Shown here: in pieces, positions 8,966 to 17,641 of the stretch
Numbering within the stretch: the first letter of the stretch is position 1
How the letters are laid out: each line of letters opens with the position of its first letter
NCBI GenBank assembly: GCA_910575255.1
Contig: CAJTEM010000035.1
Coordinates: 1 to 48,861, forward strand
DNA from: Lachnospiraceae bacterium
GTDB taxonomy: Bacteria > Bacillota > Clostridia > Lachnospirales > Lachnospiraceae
Direction: 5' to 3'
Length of the DNA: 48,861 nt
Position numbers and translations under genes: made by a program
The notes under the pieces: model-generated
The model's input: only the letters and a program-made list of their open reading frames with translations
Database searches by the model: none
Told to the model about the DNA's origin: nothing

Positions 8966-9839
8966 AGCCCACAACCTCCGTTTCACTGATAAAGATCTCC
9001 TCCAAAGAAAGCGGAATCGTCTCATAAAATACCGGGTTCGCTGTCTGCATCGTATGCTCCACCCTGCTTAAATCTCCCCTCACGGTCAGGGTCAGAAGCC
9101 TCCCCCGGCGCTCGGTCTTGATAATCTCCATACCGGTCAGCTCCTCCGGCTCCATCCCTTCCGCCAGTACACACTGAACCTTATGGATGCTCATCTTCAT
9201 CTCATCCAAATCCCTGCTTAAAAGGATTCCTCCCTTATGAAGGAGTCCCACATGATCACAGATATCCTCCAGCTCCCGCAGATTATGAGAAGCTATGATC
9301 GGCGTCAGATGCCGCTCCTGCATATCATTGGCAAAAATGCTCTTCACGGCCTGGCGCATCACCGGATCCAGACCGTCAAAGGTCTCATCGCAGAACAGAT
9401 AATCCGTCCCCGCACAGACACCGCAGATCACGGACACCTGCTTTTTCATGCCTTTGGAAAAAGTATTGATCTTGCGGTTTTCATCCAGGTCAAAGCTTCG
9501 CATCAGACCATGGAACCGTTCTTTATCAAAGGACGGATAGACAATCCGATAATAGGACATCATGTCTCTGGGTGTGGAATTGCTGAAGAAATACTGATCA
9601 TCGGAAATATAAAAGAATCTTTTCTTTGCCTCCTCATTCTCAAACACTTCCATCCCGTCAATGGTGATCGTCCCGTCATCCGGCTTTAAGACCCCTGCTG
9701 CCATCCGAAGAAAGGTACTCTTGCCCGCACCGTTCGTCCCGATCAGGCCGAATACGCTGCCGTCCCGGATCTGGGCGTTGATATTATCCACTGCCACTAT
9801 ATTGTCAAACCTCTTGGTCAGGTTTATTGCCTCTATCAT
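8940..9839 (-). CDS. ABC transporter ATP-binding protein (YtrB/BcrA-like)
   Basis: 299-residue ATPase. Walker A is GTNGAGKST near residues 34-42, the signature region is FSKGMKKQ (a degenerate LSGGQ common in this subfamily), and Walker B is YLFCDETFDGLD, with the catalytic Glu inside DET rather than DEP. The H-loop His is in IASHNLRELE. The C-terminal 80 residues form an accessory domain. The gene overlaps the GntR regulator by 4 bp (ATGA) and the permease by 26 bp. YtrA-type operons often respond to cell-wall-active antibiotics; that role here is inferred from gene order only. Confidence 0.88.
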   Translation of the reverse strand: MIEAINLTKRFDNIVAVDNINAQIRDGSVFGLIGTNGAGKSTFLRMAAGVLKPDDGTITIDGMEVFENEEAKKRFFYISDDQYFFSNSTPRDMMSYYRIVYPSFDKERFHGLMRSFDLDENRKINTFSKGMKKQVSVICGVCAGTDYLFCDETFDGLDPVMRQAVKSIFANDMQERHLTPIIASHNLRELEDICDHVGLLHKGGILLSRDLDEMKMSIHKVQCVLAEGMEPEELTGMEIIKTERRGRLLTLTVRGDLSRVEHTMQTANPVFYETIPLSLEEIFISETEVVGYDIKKLIF

Positions 9840-10225
9840 GCCTTATCCTCCCTCTTTACCTGCCCTCTGTCATACGCCAGACCAGCCAGCGTCACAAATT
9901 CCTCCCGCAGAATACCAATCGTCTTCGCTTCCCTTGCCAGCTTCTCCAGCTTTTTCTCCAGCTCCGTCTTTTTCGCCTCCCTCAGCTTGCGGATACTTCC
10001 TACAAAGCTTCCCCGCCCTTTTACCGAATACGTATATCCTTGCCGTTCCAGTTCTCCATAAGCCCGCTGAATCGTGTTAGGGTTGATGGACAGTTCCATG
10101 GCAAGGCCTCTCACTGACGGCATCTGGCTGTCCTCCTCCAGGATTCCCAGCATCATCAGTTCCTGAAACCGCTCCACTACCTGCTCATAGATCGGCCGGC
10201 TGTCCTTTAAATCCAGCAGAATCAT
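9836..10225 (-). CDS. GntR-family transcriptional regulator, YtrA subfamily
   Basis: 129-residue protein. The N-terminal winged helix-turn-helix (about residues 10-75) includes QMPSVRGLAMELSINPNTIQ, the typical recognition region of GntR proteins. Only a short C-terminal helical tail follows, which is the hallmark of the YtrA subfamily, which regulates adjacent ABC transporter operons. It is the first gene of the operon and overlaps the ATPase gene by 4 bp. A 31-bp imperfect palindrome at 10288-10318 covers the start of the only good upstream promoter, so auto-repression is the likely control. Confidence 0.9.
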   Translation of the reverse strand: MILLDLKDSRPIYEQVVERFQELMMLGILEEDSQMPSVRGLAMELSINPNTIQRAYGELERQGYTYSVKGRGSFVGSIRKLREAKKTELEKKLEKLAREAKTIGILREEFVTLAGLAYDRGQVKREDKA

Positions 10226-10287
10226 CCATATTCTCCTTTCGCTTGACAGTTCCTATACCTTCTCTGCCTCTTTTCATCAGTCTCAGC

Positions 10288-10342
10288 ATAAGTGTACTAA
10301 GATTGTTAATACACTTATACCACAAATTGCCAGAATCCGCAA
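10288..10342 (-). promoter_or_regulatory. Promoter and palindromic operator of the GntR-ABC operon
   Basis: Minus-strand -35 TTGCGG (10337-10342) and -10 TATAAG (10314-10319) are 17 bp apart. The palindrome ATAAGTGTA...TACACTTAT spans 10288-10318; its arms extend to 13 positions with one mismatch. The palindrome starts in the -10 and runs over the transcription start, so bound repressor would block initiation. The GTGTA/TACAC half sites resemble known YtrA-type operators. Confidence 0.65.
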
Positions 10343-10363
10343 GAAGAAAAAACTTACAATATT

Positions 10364-10412
10364 ATTAAAAAGGGCGCCGAGAATCATCCGCAGGAATGAT
10401 TCCGCGATACCC
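10364..10412 (-). terminator. Terminator of the two-component system operon
   Basis: On the minus strand GAATCAT...ATGATTC arms (with further GGG/CCC and CG pairs outside) are followed by CCCTTTTTAATAAT. It lies about 45 bp after the response-regulator stop codon. Confidence 0.65.
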
Positions 10413-10456
10413 CTCCTCTGTTCTGTCCTCCCCCTTATGGAGAACTGCCTTTTCCT

Positions 10457-11146
10457 TTACACCTTAAACCGGTAGCCGACTCCCCAGATCGTCTCAATAT
10501 ATTGCGGCTTTGCTGTATTGAACTCAATCTTCTCCCGAATCTTCTTGATATGGACCGTCACCGTAGCAATATCCCCGATGGACTCCATATCCCAGATCTT
10601 AGAAAACAGCTCCTCCTTCGTATACACGTGGTTGGGGTTCTGTGCCAGGAAAGTCAGGAGATCAAACTCCTTGGTGGTAAAATTCTTCTCCTCCCCGTTC
10701 ACCCATACCCTGCGGGCCGTCTTGTCGATCTTTAAGCCACGGATCTCAATCACCTCATTCTCCATACTCCCGCTTCCGATCAAACGCTCATAACGTGCCA
10801 GATGGGCTTTCACCCGCGCCACCATCTCGCTGGGACTGAACGGCTTGGTCATATAATCGTCAGCTCCCAGACCCAGACCGCGGATCTTGTCAATGTCCTC
10901 CTTTTTCGCGGAAATTATAATAATCGGTGTATTCTTCATCTCCCGAAACTTCCTGCAGATCTCAAAGCCATCCATTCCCGGCAGCATCAGGTCCAAAATC
11001 ATCAGGTCAAACTCTTCCTCCAGCGCACGCTTCAGCCCCCTGGAGCCATCCTCCTCCAGCTCCACTTCAAAATCACTCAGCTCCAGATAGTCCCGCTCCA
11101 GCTCTGCAATGCTGGTTTCATCCTCAATGATCAGTATCCTGCTCAT
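10457..11146 (-). CDS. OmpR/PhoB-family response regulator
   Basis: 229 residues. The receiver domain (1-120) has the acidic pair Glu8/Asp9, phospho-acceptor Asp52 in LMILDLMLPGMDG and a conserved Lys in DYMTKPFSP near residue 103. The C-terminal winged-helix domain (about 130-229) ends with the typical ETIWGVGYRFKV. It should bind DNA as a phosphorylated dimer. Its start overlaps the end of the histidine kinase gene by 23 bp; GATAC/GAGGATG sequence inside the kinase gene precedes it, so translation is probably coupled. The target genes are not evident; the flanking ABC transporters are candidates. Confidence 0.95.
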   Translation of the reverse strand: MSRILIIEDETSIAELERDYLELSDFEVELEEDGSRGLKRALEEEFDLMILDLMLPGMDGFEICRKFREMKNTPIIIISAKKEDIDKIRGLGLGADDYMTKPFSPSEMVARVKAHLARYERLIGSGSMENEVIEIRGLKIDKTARRVWVNGEEKNFTTKEFDLLTFLAQNPNHVYTKEELFSKIWDMESIGDIATVTVHIKKIREKIEFNTAKPQYIETIWGVGYRFKV

Positions 11147-12236
11147 GCTGTAAAACCTCCTGATATTTTCTTAATACAAAATGCATCTCTGTCCCCATGC
11201 CCTCCTTGCTGGTGGCCCAGATCCTTCCCCCATGGTCCTCCACAATCTTGCGGACAATTGACAGCCCTATCCCGCTGCCCCCCTGAGAAGAATTCCTCGA
11301 GGAATCCGTACGGTAGAACCGGTCGAAAATATAGGGCAAATCCTTTGGGGCAATTCCCCGCCCATTGTCTTCAATCTCCACCTGGATAAAGTCGCCCACA
11401 TCCTTGATGCGAATATTGATAATCCCGCGCTCCTTATCCAGATACTTGACCGAATTGCCAATGATATTGTTGATCACACGCTTCATCTGTTCTGCGTCAG
11501 CGATCACTGTCACCTCATCGCTGACATAATTAAAATATCCGAACTCAATATTGCGGGACTCCATATCCAGTCCCACCTCCTCCGCACAGTCCCGGAAATA
11601 CTGATCTACATTGATCTTGGAAAAGGTATAAGGAATCTTATTCGTGTCAATCTTGGAATAAAAGGTCAGCTCGTCAATGAGCCGGTCCATGTCATTCGCC
11701 TTATTGTAAATTGTGCGGATATACTTATCAAGCTTCTCCGGAGAAGAAGCCACCCCGTCCATAATCCCCTCCACATATCCCTTAATGGCTGTGATCGGTG
11801 TCTTTAAGTCGTGGGAAATATTACTGATCAGCTCTTTGTTCTCAATATCGTCCTGAATCTTCTCTTCTGCATTCTCCTTGAGCCGGATCCGCATCTCCTC
11901 AAAATCCTGACACAGCTGCCCGATCTCATCGTCCTCCTCTACGTCCATGGTAAAATCCAGATTACCATCCCGAATCTTGCGGACAGCCTCCTGCAGCTTG
12001 CTGATCGGCCGGATAATAGACCGATATACCCACATCGTAAGCGCCGCAGAAATAAACACCAGCATAAAAACGCCGGATATCAGCATCTGACCTACCATGC
12101 TCCTTACTTCCGGCTCAAACCGGTCAAACCTGTACAAAAGAAACAGCTTATTCATCGAAATCAACATTCCTGCAAAAACAATCGGCAGAATACTGAAGGT
12201 CAGAAATGCGATTAGCAGACGTGTCCGCATTTTCAT
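11124..12236 (-). CDS. Two-component sensor histidine kinase with short extracellular loop
   Basis: 370 residues. Two membrane segments lie at about 5-27 and 50-71, separated by only about 20 residues, which suggests an intramembrane-sensing kinase. A HAMP region follows (about 72-125). The DHp motif is SNISHDLKTP with phospho-acceptor His142. The ATPase domain has an N box (NNIIGNSVKY), a G1 box (EDNGRGI) and a G2 box (GGSGIGLSIV). AAAGGAGGG lies upstream of the ATG at 12236. It is followed by its response regulator with a 23-bp overlap. The leader between the promoter (12583-12611) and this gene is about 330 nt long and contains a duplicated sequence. Confidence 0.95.
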   Translation of the reverse strand: MKMRTRLLIAFLTFSILPIVFAGMLISMNKLFLLYRFDRFEPEVRSMVGQMLISGVFMLVFISAALTMWVYRSIIRPISKLQEAVRKIRDGNLDFTMDVEEDDEIGQLCQDFEEMRIRLKENAEEKIQDDIENKELISNISHDLKTPITAIKGYVEGIMDGVASSPEKLDKYIRTIYNKANDMDRLIDELTFYSKIDTNKIPYTFSKINVDQYFRDCAEEVGLDMESRNIEFGYFNYVSDEVTVIADAEQMKRVINNIIGNSVKYLDKERGIINIRIKDVGDFIQVEIEDNGRGIAPKDLPYIFDRFYRTDSSRNSSQGGSGIGLSIVRKIVEDHGGRIWATSKEGMGTEMHFVLRKYQEVLQHEQDTDH

Positions 12237-12282
12237 AAAGGTGCCCTCCTTTCGGGGGTGGCAGAAGGGGGGATGGAGAAGA

Positions 12283-12538
12283 GAATGCTCTCTATACCAT
12301 AAGTCCGCAGTGCAGCTCGCCTTCGCTGCGCTGCGGCTCGCTCACGGGCCTTCGGCCCTATGCAAAACATCCAACAAAAAGCTGCTTTTGTGCGAGCACA
12401 ACGCTGGCGGGACTCGAATGCTCTCTTACCATAAGTCCGCAGTGCAGCTCGCCTTCGCTGCGCTGCGGCTCGCTCACGGGCCTTCGGCCCTATGGAAAAC
12501 ATCCAACAAAAAGCTGCTTTTGTGCGAGCACAACGCTG
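12283..12538. repeat. Tandem duplication of about 124 bp in the kinase leader
   Basis: Copy 1 (12283-12406) and copy 2 (12416-12538) are nearly identical, with one substitution and one short indel visible. Each contains a GGGCC-TTC-GGCCC hairpin and a GC-rich CGCTGCGCTGCGG stretch. The 9-bp linker plus the start of copy 2 reads, on the minus strand, ATTCGAGTCCCGCC, which looks like a tRNA T-arm. Long frames across it on both strands are not supported as genes. Confidence 0.75.
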
Positions 12539-12558
12539 CTTTTTGTTGGATGTTTTCC
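12494..12558. repeat. 21-bp perfect inverted repeat (long hairpin) in the kinase leader
   Basis: Arms at 12494-12514 and 12538-12558 are exact reverse complements around a 23-nt loop; the loop includes part of repeat copy 2. In RNA this would form a very stable hairpin about 25 nt downstream of the predicted transcription start at 12583-12611. Confidence 0.7.
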
Positions 12559-12582
12559 GCACTGCTTTTCGCTTTCGTGAAT

Positions 12583-12611
12583 ATTATACCACAAGATGTT
12601 GGTTTTGTTTA
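12583..12611 (-). promoter_or_regulatory. Candidate promoter of the two-component operon
   Basis: Minus-strand TAAACA (12606-12611), 17-bp spacer, perfect TATAAT (12583-12588). The -35 matches four of six positions. The leader to the kinase ATG would be about 340 nt and fully contains the duplication and the long hairpin. Confidence 0.5.
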
Positions 12612-12652
12612 TAAAACTATTCTAAAATTTCACACAGTTCCTCTCGGATCGT

Positions 12653-13075
12653 TACTCTTTACGGGCAATTTCAGTAAATTAATGAAACGTTTTAACTTCC
12701 TGACATTATTTCATCGATCAGTTCTTTCGCTGCCGGCAGGTATCAGCTCTGGTAACCGTTTTCCAGAGCGTGCCTCTTCGGAACCTCCCCTGTACAGTTA
12801 TGAAGCCAAAGTCAGTAAGTTAAGAAATCGCGAAACACAGCCAGGGAAACGGGGAGAGAAGCCATCGGAAATGGTCTGCGAATTTTGACTTTGCAGAGAT
12901 TTAGAAGTCCTTAAATTTGTGAGTTTTCGTTTCGTTTTTCGCAAAAATCAGAAATTTTAGGAATTCTTGATCTCGAAACCGGAAAAATACGCAGACCATT
13001 TCCGATGGCTTCTCTCCCCGTTTCCCTGGCGTACCTTTTGGAACGGCTTAACTAACTGACATTGGCCCGTGAACA
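12653..13075. repeat. Cluster of dispersed repeat units with a perfect 40-bp inverted repeat
   Basis: Arms at 12841-12880 and 12990-13029 are exact 40-bp reverse complements around a 109-bp AT-richer loop. Outside the perfect arms a weaker match continues: TCAGTAAGTTAAG on the left and CTTAACTAACTGACA on the right. A degenerate unit is at about 12653-12690. The same unit, GTCAGTTAGTTAAGC followed by TTCCAAAA and GTACGCCA, occurs at about 22620-22690. No ORF with a ribosome binding site is seen. It may be a MITE-like or REP-like element, and may also end the exporter transcript. Confidence 0.7.
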
Positions 13076-13088
13076 GTAACCTTTCTTC

Positions 13089-14840
13089 TTATCTCGCAAA
13101 CTGGCTTCGGTACAAATCGGCATAGAAACCTTCCTGCCCCAGCAGCTCTTCATGCGTTCCCTGCTCGATGATGTGGCCATCTTTCATGACAAGAATCATA
13201 TCTGCCTCCCGAATCGTAGACAGACGATGGGCAACGATAAAGCTCGTGCGGCCCTGCATCATGGAAGCAAACGCCTTCTGGATCCGAATCTCGGTCCTGG
13301 TATCAATGGAAGAGGTCGCCTCATCCAATATCAGCATGGGCGGCAGGCACAGCATCACACGTGCGATACAGAGCAGCTGCTTCTGTCCCTGGGAAAGATT
13401 GCCTCCGTCCTCCGTAATCTGGGTATCATATCCCTGAGGCATCCGCTTGATAAAACTGTGGGCATGGGCATCCTTTGCTGCCTGAATAATATCCTCCAGA
13501 GCGGCATCCGGCCTGCCATAGGCAATATTTTCCCGAATCGTGCCGGATTTCAGCCACGTCTCCTGTAGAACCATACCATAATTTTTACGCAGGCTCTTTC
13601 GGGTGAGATGGCGGATATCATAACCGGAGACGCGGATCGTTCCGCGGTTCACATCGTAAAAGCGCATCAAAAGGTTGATCAAAGTAGTCTTGCCACATCC
13701 GGTCGGACCTACAATCGCCACCCTCTGACCTGGCCGGACATCCAGATTCAGATTCTCAATCAGGGAATTCTGCGGATTGTAAGAGAAGGATACCTGCTCC
13801 AGCTTCACGCTTCCGTCCACCTTCTTCAGATCCACTGCATTCGAATCCTCCGCAGGAATCGCCGGCTCGTCAATCAGCTCGAACACCCGGGCCGCGCACG
13901 CCAGGGCATTCTGCAGCTCTGTCACCACGCCCGATATCTCATTGAAGGGCTTGGTATACTGATTCGCATAACTCAGGAAAATGGAAAGCTGGCCCACACT
14001 CAGAATCCCCCGGATAGCAGCGTAAGCCCCGACAACACCAACACTGGCATACACCATGCTGTTCACGAATCGGGTAGACGGATTCGTAATGGAGGAAAAA
14101 AAGATTGCCCGCAGGCTGCAGGAACGCAGCCTCTCATTGATCTCCTCAAAACGCTGCTGCGCCTCATCTTCATAGCCAAAGGCCTGCACCACCTTTTGGT
14201 TGCCGATCATCTCATCCACCAGAGAAGTAAGCTCTCCCCGGGTCCGGGACTGAAGCTGAAACATGGCATAAGTCTTTTTGGCAATATAGCTCGCCACAAA
14301 CAAAGAAAGCGGTGTTACCAGCACCACTACCACGGTAATCAGAGGGTTGACCACCAGCATGAAACCCAGAGTGCCCAGGATCGTCAGAATACCGGTAAAC
14401 AGCTGGGTAAATCCCATTAAAAGTCCTTCGGAGAACTGATCGATATCCGCGATAATCCGGCTGATCACGTCTCCGTACTGATGAGAATCAATATAACCGA
14501 GCGGCAATATCTCCAGATGATTGAAGGCTCTGGTACGGATATCCTTCACCACATGATAGGTAATGCGATTATTGATATGATTCATCAGCCATTGTGCAAA
14601 AGCAGTAATCAGAATCACCACTGCAATCTGTTTCAGAATAACCGCCAATTCCGCAAAATCCACATTGCCCGGACCCAGAATCAGATCCACACCCTCTCCG
14701 ACCAGAATCGGCGCATAGAGAGTCGTAGCCACTGTCACAGCCGCCAGCGCCAGGGACAGCAGCACCAGCCACCGGTAAACACCGATATAATTCAAAATCC
14801 TTGCCAGAGTCGATCTGTGCTCCTTCAGTGATAATTTCAT
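13089..14840 (-). CDS. ABC exporter half-transporter (MdlB-like subunit of a heterodimer)
   Basis: 583 residues with an N-terminal six-helix exporter domain (about 20-310) and a C-terminal nucleotide-binding domain. Walker A is GPTGCGKTT, the signature is LSQGQKQ (Gln in place of the second Gly), Walker B is LILDEATSSID with the catalytic Glu present, and the H-loop His is in VAHRLST. It lies 1 bp after the stop of the partner gene, with GGAGG upstream inside that gene. The altered signature matches the altered Walker B of the partner, so the pair should have one full and one degenerate ATP site. Likely a multidrug-type exporter; substrate unknown. Confidence 0.92.
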   Translation of the reverse strand: MKLSLKEHRSTLARILNYIGVYRWLVLLSLALAAVTVATTLYAPILVGEGVDLILGPGNVDFAELAVILKQIAVVILITAFAQWLMNHINNRITYHVVKDIRTRAFNHLEILPLGYIDSHQYGDVISRIIADIDQFSEGLLMGFTQLFTGILTILGTLGFMLVVNPLITVVVVLVTPLSLFVASYIAKKTYAMFQLQSRTRGELTSLVDEMIGNQKVVQAFGYEDEAQQRFEEINERLRSCSLRAIFFSSITNPSTRFVNSMVYASVGVVGAYAAIRGILSVGQLSIFLSYANQYTKPFNEISGVVTELQNALACAARVFELIDEPAIPAEDSNAVDLKKVDGSVKLEQVSFSYNPQNSLIENLNLDVRPGQRVAIVGPTGCGKTTLINLLMRFYDVNRGTIRVSGYDIRHLTRKSLRKNYGMVLQETWLKSGTIRENIAYGRPDAALEDIIQAAKDAHAHSFIKRMPQGYDTQITEDGGNLSQGQKQLLCIARVMLCLPPMLILDEATSSIDTRTEIRIQKAFASMMQGRTSFIVAHRLSTIREADMILVMKDGHIIEQGTHEELLGQEGFYADLYRSQFAR

Positions 14841-14841
14841 C

Positions 14842-16626
14842 TTACAGTACCTCCTCCTTTGAAAGCTGGGAGAGACAGATTTCCCGATAGATCTCGCAAC
14901 TGTCCAAAAGCTCGCGGTGAGTCCCGCAGCCTACCATATGTCCGTCATCCAACACCAGTATCTGATCCGCATTCTTGATCGTTGTTGCCCGCTGGGATAC
15001 GATAAAGACTGTCATATCTCTCGTGTTCTCCCGAATCGCCCGGCGCAGCTTCGCATCCGTCGCAAAGTCCAGTGCGGATGCACTGTCATCCATAATCAGA
15101 ATCTCCGGACTCTTTACCAATGCCCGGGCAATCGTCAGACGTTGGCGCTGACCGCCGGAAAGATTCTTTCCGTTCTGATCGATCATGAGATCCAGCCCTT
15201 GTTCCTTGCTGTCTACAAACTCCCGAGCCTGTGCCAGATCCAGCGCCCGGTAGATCTCCTCATCACTGGCATCCTTTTTCCCCCATTGCATATTTTCCCG
15301 CAAGGTTCCCTTAAAAAGCACAGCTTTCTGAGGCACCACTCCCACCTTATGGCGAAGCTCTGTCAGCGAATATTCGCGCACATCCCGGCCATCAATCAGC
15401 ACAGCGCCCTCACGCACATCATAAAAACGCGGAATCAGGTTCACCAGAGAGGATTTCCCGGAACCGGTGCCCCCGATAATCCCGACCGTCTGTCCTGGCT
15501 CCACTGTAAAATCAATTTGCGACAGCGAATCCTCCTTTGCCCTCTTGTAAGCAAAATTCACCTGACGGAAACGGACTTTTGCCGAAGCCGCTTCCTTCTG
15601 AGATCCCCTGCCCGCTTCCGGCAATTCCCTGCCAACCTTCTCCGGCTGCGCCAAAGACCTCTCCTGCCCCGGGTCTGTCAGGCTGCTCTTCTCGTCAAAT
15701 ATCGTACTGATCCGGTTCGCACAAGCCAGCGCCTTGGAGATCGACACAATCAGATTCGCCAGCTTAATCAGCTCTACCAGAATCTGAGACATGTAATTGA
15801 CCAGAGCCACTGTCTCACCCTGTGTAATAATCCCCGCATCCACCTGCTTTCCGGAAATCCATACCACGGCAATAATTGCCAGATTGATAATCACATAAGT
15901 AATCGGGTTCATCAGCGCCGAAATCTTTCCCACAAGGATCTGAAAACGCACCAGCAGATCATTCGACTCATCAAACCGAAGGATTTCATCCTCCTGACGG
16001 TTGAATGCCCGGATCACCCTTGCCCCCGTTAAATTCTCCCTGGTAGCCAATGTCACGTGATCCAGCTGCCGCTGTACCTTCTTATACATCGGCATACTGA
16101 TTACCATGATTCCAAACACCACAACGCTGAGCGCCGGAATCGCCACCACAAATACCATTGCTGCCCTGACATTCACCGTAAATGCCATCACCATAGCGCC
16201 AAACACAATGAAAGGGGACCGCAGAAGCAGACGCAGCGCCAGATTCAGTCCTGACTGAACCTGATTGACATCACTGGTCATTCGGGTAATCAATGTCGCT
16301 GTGCCGATCACATCCTGTTCACTGTAGGACAGATGTCCGATATGCGCGAACAGATCGTTGCGCAGAGCCGTACTGAAGCCCACTGCTGCCTTTGCCGAGA
16401 AAAACTGTGCTGTCAGAGAACAGGTCAGACCGATGACTCCCAACAGCACCAGCAGTCCCCCCATCTTTCCGATATACATGGCATCCTGATTCCGGATCCC
16501 CACATCAATGATCTGTGCCATCACCAGAGGAACAAACAGCTCAAAGCTGGCCTCCAGCATTTTGAACAGCGGCCCGAGCACACTCTCGAGCTCATAGCCT
16601 CTTAAGTACCTCAGCAGTTTTCTCAT
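14842..16626 (-). CDS. ABC exporter half-transporter (MdlA-like subunit of a heterodimer)
   Basis: 594 residues from the ATG at 16626, chosen because GGAGG lies 5 bp upstream; an upstream in-frame ATG lacks one. N-terminal exporter membrane domain, then a polar linker insertion (about residues 320-350, rich in Glu, Gln and Ala), then the ATPase domain. Walker A is GGTGSGKSS and the signature is LSGGQRQR. Walker B is LIMDDSASALD, with Asp where the catalytic Glu is expected. Non-canonical Walker B here and a non-canonical signature in the partner belong to the same composite site, as in known heterodimeric exporters. First gene of a two-gene operon with a promoter at 16689-16717. Confidence 0.92.
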   Translation of the reverse strand: MRKLLRYLRGYELESVLGPLFKMLEASFELFVPLVMAQIIDVGIRNQDAMYIGKMGGLLVLLGVIGLTCSLTAQFFSAKAAVGFSTALRNDLFAHIGHLSYSEQDVIGTATLITRMTSDVNQVQSGLNLALRLLLRSPFIVFGAMVMAFTVNVRAAMVFVVAIPALSVVVFGIMVISMPMYKKVQRQLDHVTLATRENLTGARVIRAFNRQEDEILRFDESNDLLVRFQILVGKISALMNPITYVIINLAIIAVVWISGKQVDAGIITQGETVALVNYMSQILVELIKLANLIVSISKALACANRISTIFDEKSSLTDPGQERSLAQPEKVGRELPEAGRGSQKEAASAKVRFRQVNFAYKRAKEDSLSQIDFTVEPGQTVGIIGGTGSGKSSLVNLIPRFYDVREGAVLIDGRDVREYSLTELRHKVGVVPQKAVLFKGTLRENMQWGKKDASDEEIYRALDLAQAREFVDSKEQGLDLMIDQNGKNLSGGQRQRLTIARALVKSPEILIMDDSASALDFATDAKLRRAIRENTRDMTVFIVSQRATTIKNADQILVLDDGHMVGCGTHRELLDSCEIYREICLSQLSKEEVL

Positions 16627-16688
16627 AGCTTCCTCCCTGTCTCCAAAAATCGCTGCCCTCACGTTTGAGCAGCTCTATATCTCCGGAA

Positions 16689-16717
16689 ATTGTATCATAA
16701 GAATAAACGATCGACAA
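16689..16717 (-). promoter_or_regulatory. Promoter of the heterodimeric ABC exporter operon
   Basis: Minus-strand TTGTCG (16712-16717), 17-bp spacer, TACAAT (16689-16694); 63 bp before the ATG at 16626. On the opposite strand a perfect TATAAT at 16761-16766 precedes the YihY-like gene, but its -35 is unclear. Confidence 0.6.
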
Positions 16718-16795
16718 GGTCTTTCACTCCCTCCTTGCCATTTTCCTTCTCTCATGATAGTATAATCTAAAATGCAAATAAAATGAGGTCCTTCC

Positions 16796-17641
16796 ATGAT
16801 TCATTTCGCCCTGGAATGCATGTGTATCTATCAAAAATATAAAAAGGATGAGATCACAGTCTACGCGGCTCAGGCATCCTTTTTTCTGATGCTGGCTTTT
16901 TTCCCTTTTCTGATGCTGCTGCTGACCCTGATCCAGCTTATTCCGTCAGTCGACAAATCCGACCTGCAGCTGCTTCTGGTACAGATCATGCCCGATATGC
17001 TGGATGCCCTGGTGCTCGGCATTGTTGATGATCTGTATCTGAAATCTCCCGGAACCATGCTTTCTCTGACCGCTCTGCTGGCATTATGGTCCTCTGCCCG
17101 CGGCATGATGGGTATCGAGAGAAGCTTAAACCGCATCTACGGCAGCACACAGACACGCGGATACCTGATCCGCCGGCTGATCTGCACCGGCTACACCTTC
17201 CTCTTTATGATCGTCTGTGTGGTATCCCTGACACTGCTGGTATTCGGCAACTCTCTTCAGGAGTTTCTGATACGGTTCCTTCCCTTTTTGGAAAGCATCA
17301 CCCGCTATGTCATCAGCTTTCGGAGCCTTTTGGCTATCGCACTTTTTTTATTCGCCTTTGTGCTTCTCTACACCATTGTCCCTGCCCAAAAGCAGGACCC
17401 CTGGCAGCAGCTGCCAGGGGCCGTCTTCGCAGCCATATGCTGGCTGCTGTTTTCCTATGGATTCTCTCTGTACTTTTCCAATTTCAGTAATTTCTCCTAC
17501 ATGTACGGGAGCCTGGCGGCTGTCGTAATGCTGATGCTGTGGCTGTACTTCTGTATCTGTATCCTGTTCATTGGTGCGGAAATCAATGCCTTTTACGCCA
17601 ATCCCAAAAATCTGCCCACAAGTAAAAGCTCATCCTCATAG
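16796..17641 (+). CDS. YihY/BrkB-family inner membrane protein
   Basis: 281 residues, very hydrophobic, with about six membrane segments. The family features are the N-terminal AAQASFFLMLAFFPFLMLLL segment, WSSARGMMGIERSLNRIYG after the second segment, and PGAVFAAICWLLFSYGFSLY further on. Members were once annotated as ribonuclease BN, which is not supported; the biochemical role is unsettled. GAGGTCCTTCC precedes the ATG and a TATAAT lies at 16761-16766. Its last 49 bp overlap the 3' end of the convergent NUDIX gene, so the serine-rich tail is encoded opposite that gene's C-terminus. Confidence 0.88.
   Translation: MIHFALECMCIYQKYKKDEITVYAAQASFFLMLAFFPFLMLLLTLIQLIPSVDKSDLQLLLVQIMPDMLDALVLGIVDDLYLKSPGTMLSLTALLALWSSARGMMGIERSLNRIYGSTQTRGYLIRRLICTGYTFLFMIVCVVSLTLLVFGNSLQEFLIRFLPFLESITRYVISFRSLLAIALFLFAFVLLYTIVPAQKQDPWQQLPGAVFAAICWLLFSYGFSLYFSNFSNFSYMYGSLAAVVMLMLWLYFCICILFIGAEINAFYANPKNLPTSKSSSS

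Noticed and set aside
12097-12888. Plus-strand frame of 263 codons and a minus-strand frame at 12233-12562
   Set aside because: They run through the 124-bp duplication and repeat internal segments only because the DNA does; no start signals or family.
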